The notes under the pieces were generated by a model. The model ran no database searches. It was given only the letters and a program-made list of their open reading frames with translations, and was not told the origin of the DNA. Made by a program: the position numbers and the translations under genes. Positions 62,509-64,000 of a DNA stretch of 64,000 bases are shown in pieces (the stretch's first letter is position 1; each line of letters opens with the position of its first letter). The stretch is from Pseudodesulfovibrio sp. S3 (lineage in GTDB: Bacteria; Desulfobacterota; Desulfovibrionia; Desulfovibrionales; Desulfovibrionaceae): NCBI RefSeq assembly GCF_004025585.1, contig NZ_QTZO01000002.1, forward strand, positions 310,001 to 374,000, read 5' to 3'.

Positions 62509-63368
62509 GTCAATTCATCCATGGCCCGTTTCAGGGCTGCCGGGATATGCCTGACCAGTTCCCCTATCTGCGTGGCCGGAGTCGGCGCGGCGAGTTGTCC
62601 GGCGTAACGGTTGGCCTGGGCCGCTACATATGAGGCCTCGGCTACGGTCAGACCGTACTCCACCAGGGCACAGGCCATGCCGGTCAGCGTGTCGCCCGTA
62701 CCTCCCATGGCTTCCATGGCCTCTTCGGACGGGCCGGTGACCGTGGCCAGAATGCCGCTGCGGTCCGCAATGTAATCCGTATTACCCTTGACCAGCAGGC
62801 AGGCGGCAGCGTTGTCGTGAACATAGGCGCGCCCGACAAGTTCCGGCACCCGGCCTTCGTCCTGAAGAATGAAACCGCGCGTGTAGAAAGGATGCGGTGC
62901 CGTCTCGTCGGCCAGGAAGGCCAACTCCCCTGCATCGGGCGTAAACAGGGCGTATTCTCCGGCCTGGCCGCTCATCTTGGCCGCATACATGAACCCGGCG
63001 TCCGCGATAAGTGTGGGCGGCGGCGTCATGGACAGTGCGGTCAGCAGAACCTTGTTGTGCCAGTCCACATCCGGCTGGAGATAATGAAAGACCATGGAGG
63101 AAAAAGACCTGTCGGGCAGGGTTTCAGTCAAATGGCGATAGAGCGTTCGGCTGCCCTTGCCCAGTCCCTCATCGCCCACGAGAAATGCGTGGGGCAACGG
63201 CAGGCCAAGATGCCGACACGCGATGGAGGCCGCAGCCAGCAGGGCCGGTGTGCCCCGATCCGGACTGACAACCCGACCAAAGACACGCAGGCTGTCGTCC
63301 GCAAGCTCCACAGGCGCATCCAGCACCGGGACCGTGGGGTCCGGGATTGTTCCGACTATGGCGAGCAT
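62505..63368 (-). CDS. NAD(P)H-hydrate dehydratase-like / YjeF C-type kinase-fold protein
   Basis: Start at ATG 63366-63368 (MLAIVGTIPDPTVPVLDA), 287 residues. The ribokinase-like fold is shown by LFTPDAGELAFLADE, CLLVKGNTDYIAD and AMGGTGDTLTGMACALVEYG (the anion-hole GGxGDxL). This resembles ADP-dependent NAD(P)HX dehydratase, but it lacks the YjeF N epimerase half. Its start overlaps the DUF3343 stop, in one operon. Confidence 0.78.
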   Translation of the reverse strand: MLAIVGTIPDPTVPVLDAPVELADDSLRVFGRVVSPDRGTPALLAAASIACRHLGLPLPHAFLVGDEGLGKGSRTLYRHLTETLPDRSFSSMVFHYLQPDVDWHNKVLLTALSMTPPPTLIADAGFMYAAKMSGQAGEYALFTPDAGELAFLADETAPHPFYTRGFILQDEGRVPELVGRAYVHDNAAACLLVKGNTDYIADRSGILATVTGPSEEAMEAMGGTGDTLTGMACALVEYGLTVAEASYVAAQANRYAGQLAAPTPATQIGELVRHIPAALKRAMDELT

Positions 63369-63907
63369 AAACGCAGCATCTCCGCGTGGGCGAGTTCCAG
63401 GGCGTAGCCGCACAGGGTATGCCCGATGTCCCGCGGCGCAGGTGCGTCATCCAGGGTACAACCGATCAAACGGGCCGCGATGTACGGCACGTCCGGGCAC
63501 CCTCCTCCGGACACGTTGACGATGACACGGGTATTCTTTTCCACGGTGATTTTCATGTTTGCGGCGCGAACCATCAGGTACTGGCCGAAATCCTTGACCT
63601 GAAACAGATCCACCGGCGCGAGCAGCGGCCCGGTCACCGGCAGCACTTCCATGGGAGCGACCCCGGCTCCTTTCAGGCTGCGCAGGATATCGAGTTCCTC
63701 CATGAGCGGGAACTCCACCACCAGATCGCACCCCTTCTGGACCTCGGGAGGCGGCCCCATGACCTTCACGGCATAGCCCGCCGATTTAAGGATCTGCTCC
63801 GCCCGGATGACTTCGCTGGTGTGCTCAAAAACCAGAAGTCCCCGATCCGCGCGCTGGTCAGCGCGCGGACGGGGCGCTATTCTCTTGAACAGGTCGCGAA
63901 AGGCCAA
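63356..63907 (-). CDS. DUF3343-domain protein (putative Se/S carrier-like)
   Basis: TTG 63905-63907 is the likely start (LAFRDLFKRI, read as Met). RGLLVFEHTSEVIRAEQILK, SAGYAVKVMGPPPEVQKGCD matches DUF3343, a domain seen with YedF/TusA-like proteins in selenium or sulfur carriers; the rest (residues about 100-183) is an unclassified domain with GGGCPDVPYIAA. Overlaps neighbours at both ends. Confidence 0.7.
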   Translation of the reverse strand: MAFRDLFKRIAPRPRADQRADRGLLVFEHTSEVIRAEQILKSAGYAVKVMGPPPEVQKGCDLVVEFPLMEELDILRSLKGAGVAPMEVLPVTGPLLAPVDLFQVKDFGQYLMVRAANMKITVEKNTRVIVNVSGGGCPDVPYIAARLIGCTLDDAPAPRDIGHTLCGYALELAHAEMLRLCSP

Positions 63908-63908
63908 A

Positions 63909-64000
63909 TCAATCTCCAGCCAGCTTCAGGCAGTATTCCCCGTTGTCCTCAGTAATGGACTCCACACGCCATCCCTTTGCCTGAACGGCGCGGGACACGT
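63909..64000 (-). CDS. partial CDS, possible TusA-like sulfur carrier
   Basis: The frame open to the right edge reads VSRAVQAKGWRVESITEDNG then EYCLKLAGD and stops at 63909-63911, one base before the next start. This looks like the last strand-helix-strand of a TusA/SirA-type sulfur carrier, but only about 30 residues are visible, so the family is a guess from context. Confidence 0.45.
   Translation of the reverse strand, partial: VSRAVQAKGWRVESITEDNGEYCLKLAGD

Overview
The window joins a mosaic mobile island (about 1-22.4 kb, AT-rich and patchy) to conserved GC-rich chromosome (22.4-64 kb). The chromosomal part has the style of a sulfate-reducing Desulfovibrio/Pseudodesulfovibrio-type bacterium: high GC, GTGA/ATGA start-stop overlaps, the rplU-rpmA-obgE block, molybdenum-handling genes, a small selenoprotein and short lineage-type proteins. 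The genus is an inference from gene content and composition; no 16S gene is present.

Island, left part (1-7.2 kb): four unrecognised minus-strand genes, a catalytic-domain-only tyrosine recombinase with a small partner gene, a structured non-coding stretch with five stem-loops (3.7-3.95 kb), then a compact plus-strand replication operon: a ribbon-helix-helix-like protein, a DnaB-type helicase and a phage-O-like replication initiator. Each of these three genes changes frame by +1, and in each the change can be placed at the same motif, CGGA(C/G)TGA, whose CGG is the only in-frame CGG codon of that gene. This shared recoding signature is the most unusual observation in the window. A convergent small gene (6.3-6.6 kb) also needs a +1 shift, but without the motif.

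Island, middle (6.8-11.3 kb): an XRE regulator, a GC-richer patch with a membrane PH-like protein, two lipoproteins and a MucR/Ros-type zinc-finger regulator, then DUF2958, a Fic protein and the stub of a second tyrosine recombinase. Island, right (11.3-22.4 kb): a cargo that looks like a defence island: DUF4238, an unrecognised 410-aa protein, a TIR-domain protein (continued in the -1 frame across an A7 tract), an XPD/DinG-like helicase fused to a PD-(D/E)XK-like nuclease, a HEPN-motif protein, DUF6933, an ISL3-type transposase stub and a secreted protein. The island abuts the 3' end of tRNA-Ala(GGC); an imperfect copy of the tRNA 3' flank 2.5 kb inside marks a probable old attachment site.

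Chromosome (22.4-64 kb), in order: peptide-type ABC permeases and a GNAT enzyme; a hybrid histidine kinase; recN; MarC; acyl-ACP thioesterase and GNAT; an HD-GYP protein; a secreted low-complexity protein; an ECF sigma factor operon with a CBM48 membrane protein, a secreted protein and a TPR lipoprotein; a nitroreductase/metallo-hydrolase/selenoprotein/flavoprotein/ComF run; rplU-rpmA-obgE; proB and an MFS pump; PadR; a molybdenum-storage-like protein beside a MOT1-like molybdate permease with a long inverted repeat upstream; argB; moeA; ahcY with an ArsR-methyltransferase; PEGA lipoproteins and a universal stress protein; a DciA-like protein; tRNA-Gln and tRNA-Glu; paired DUF1538 membrane proteins with a PII-like and a CBS protein; and a sulfur/selenium-carrier-like operon running off the right edge.
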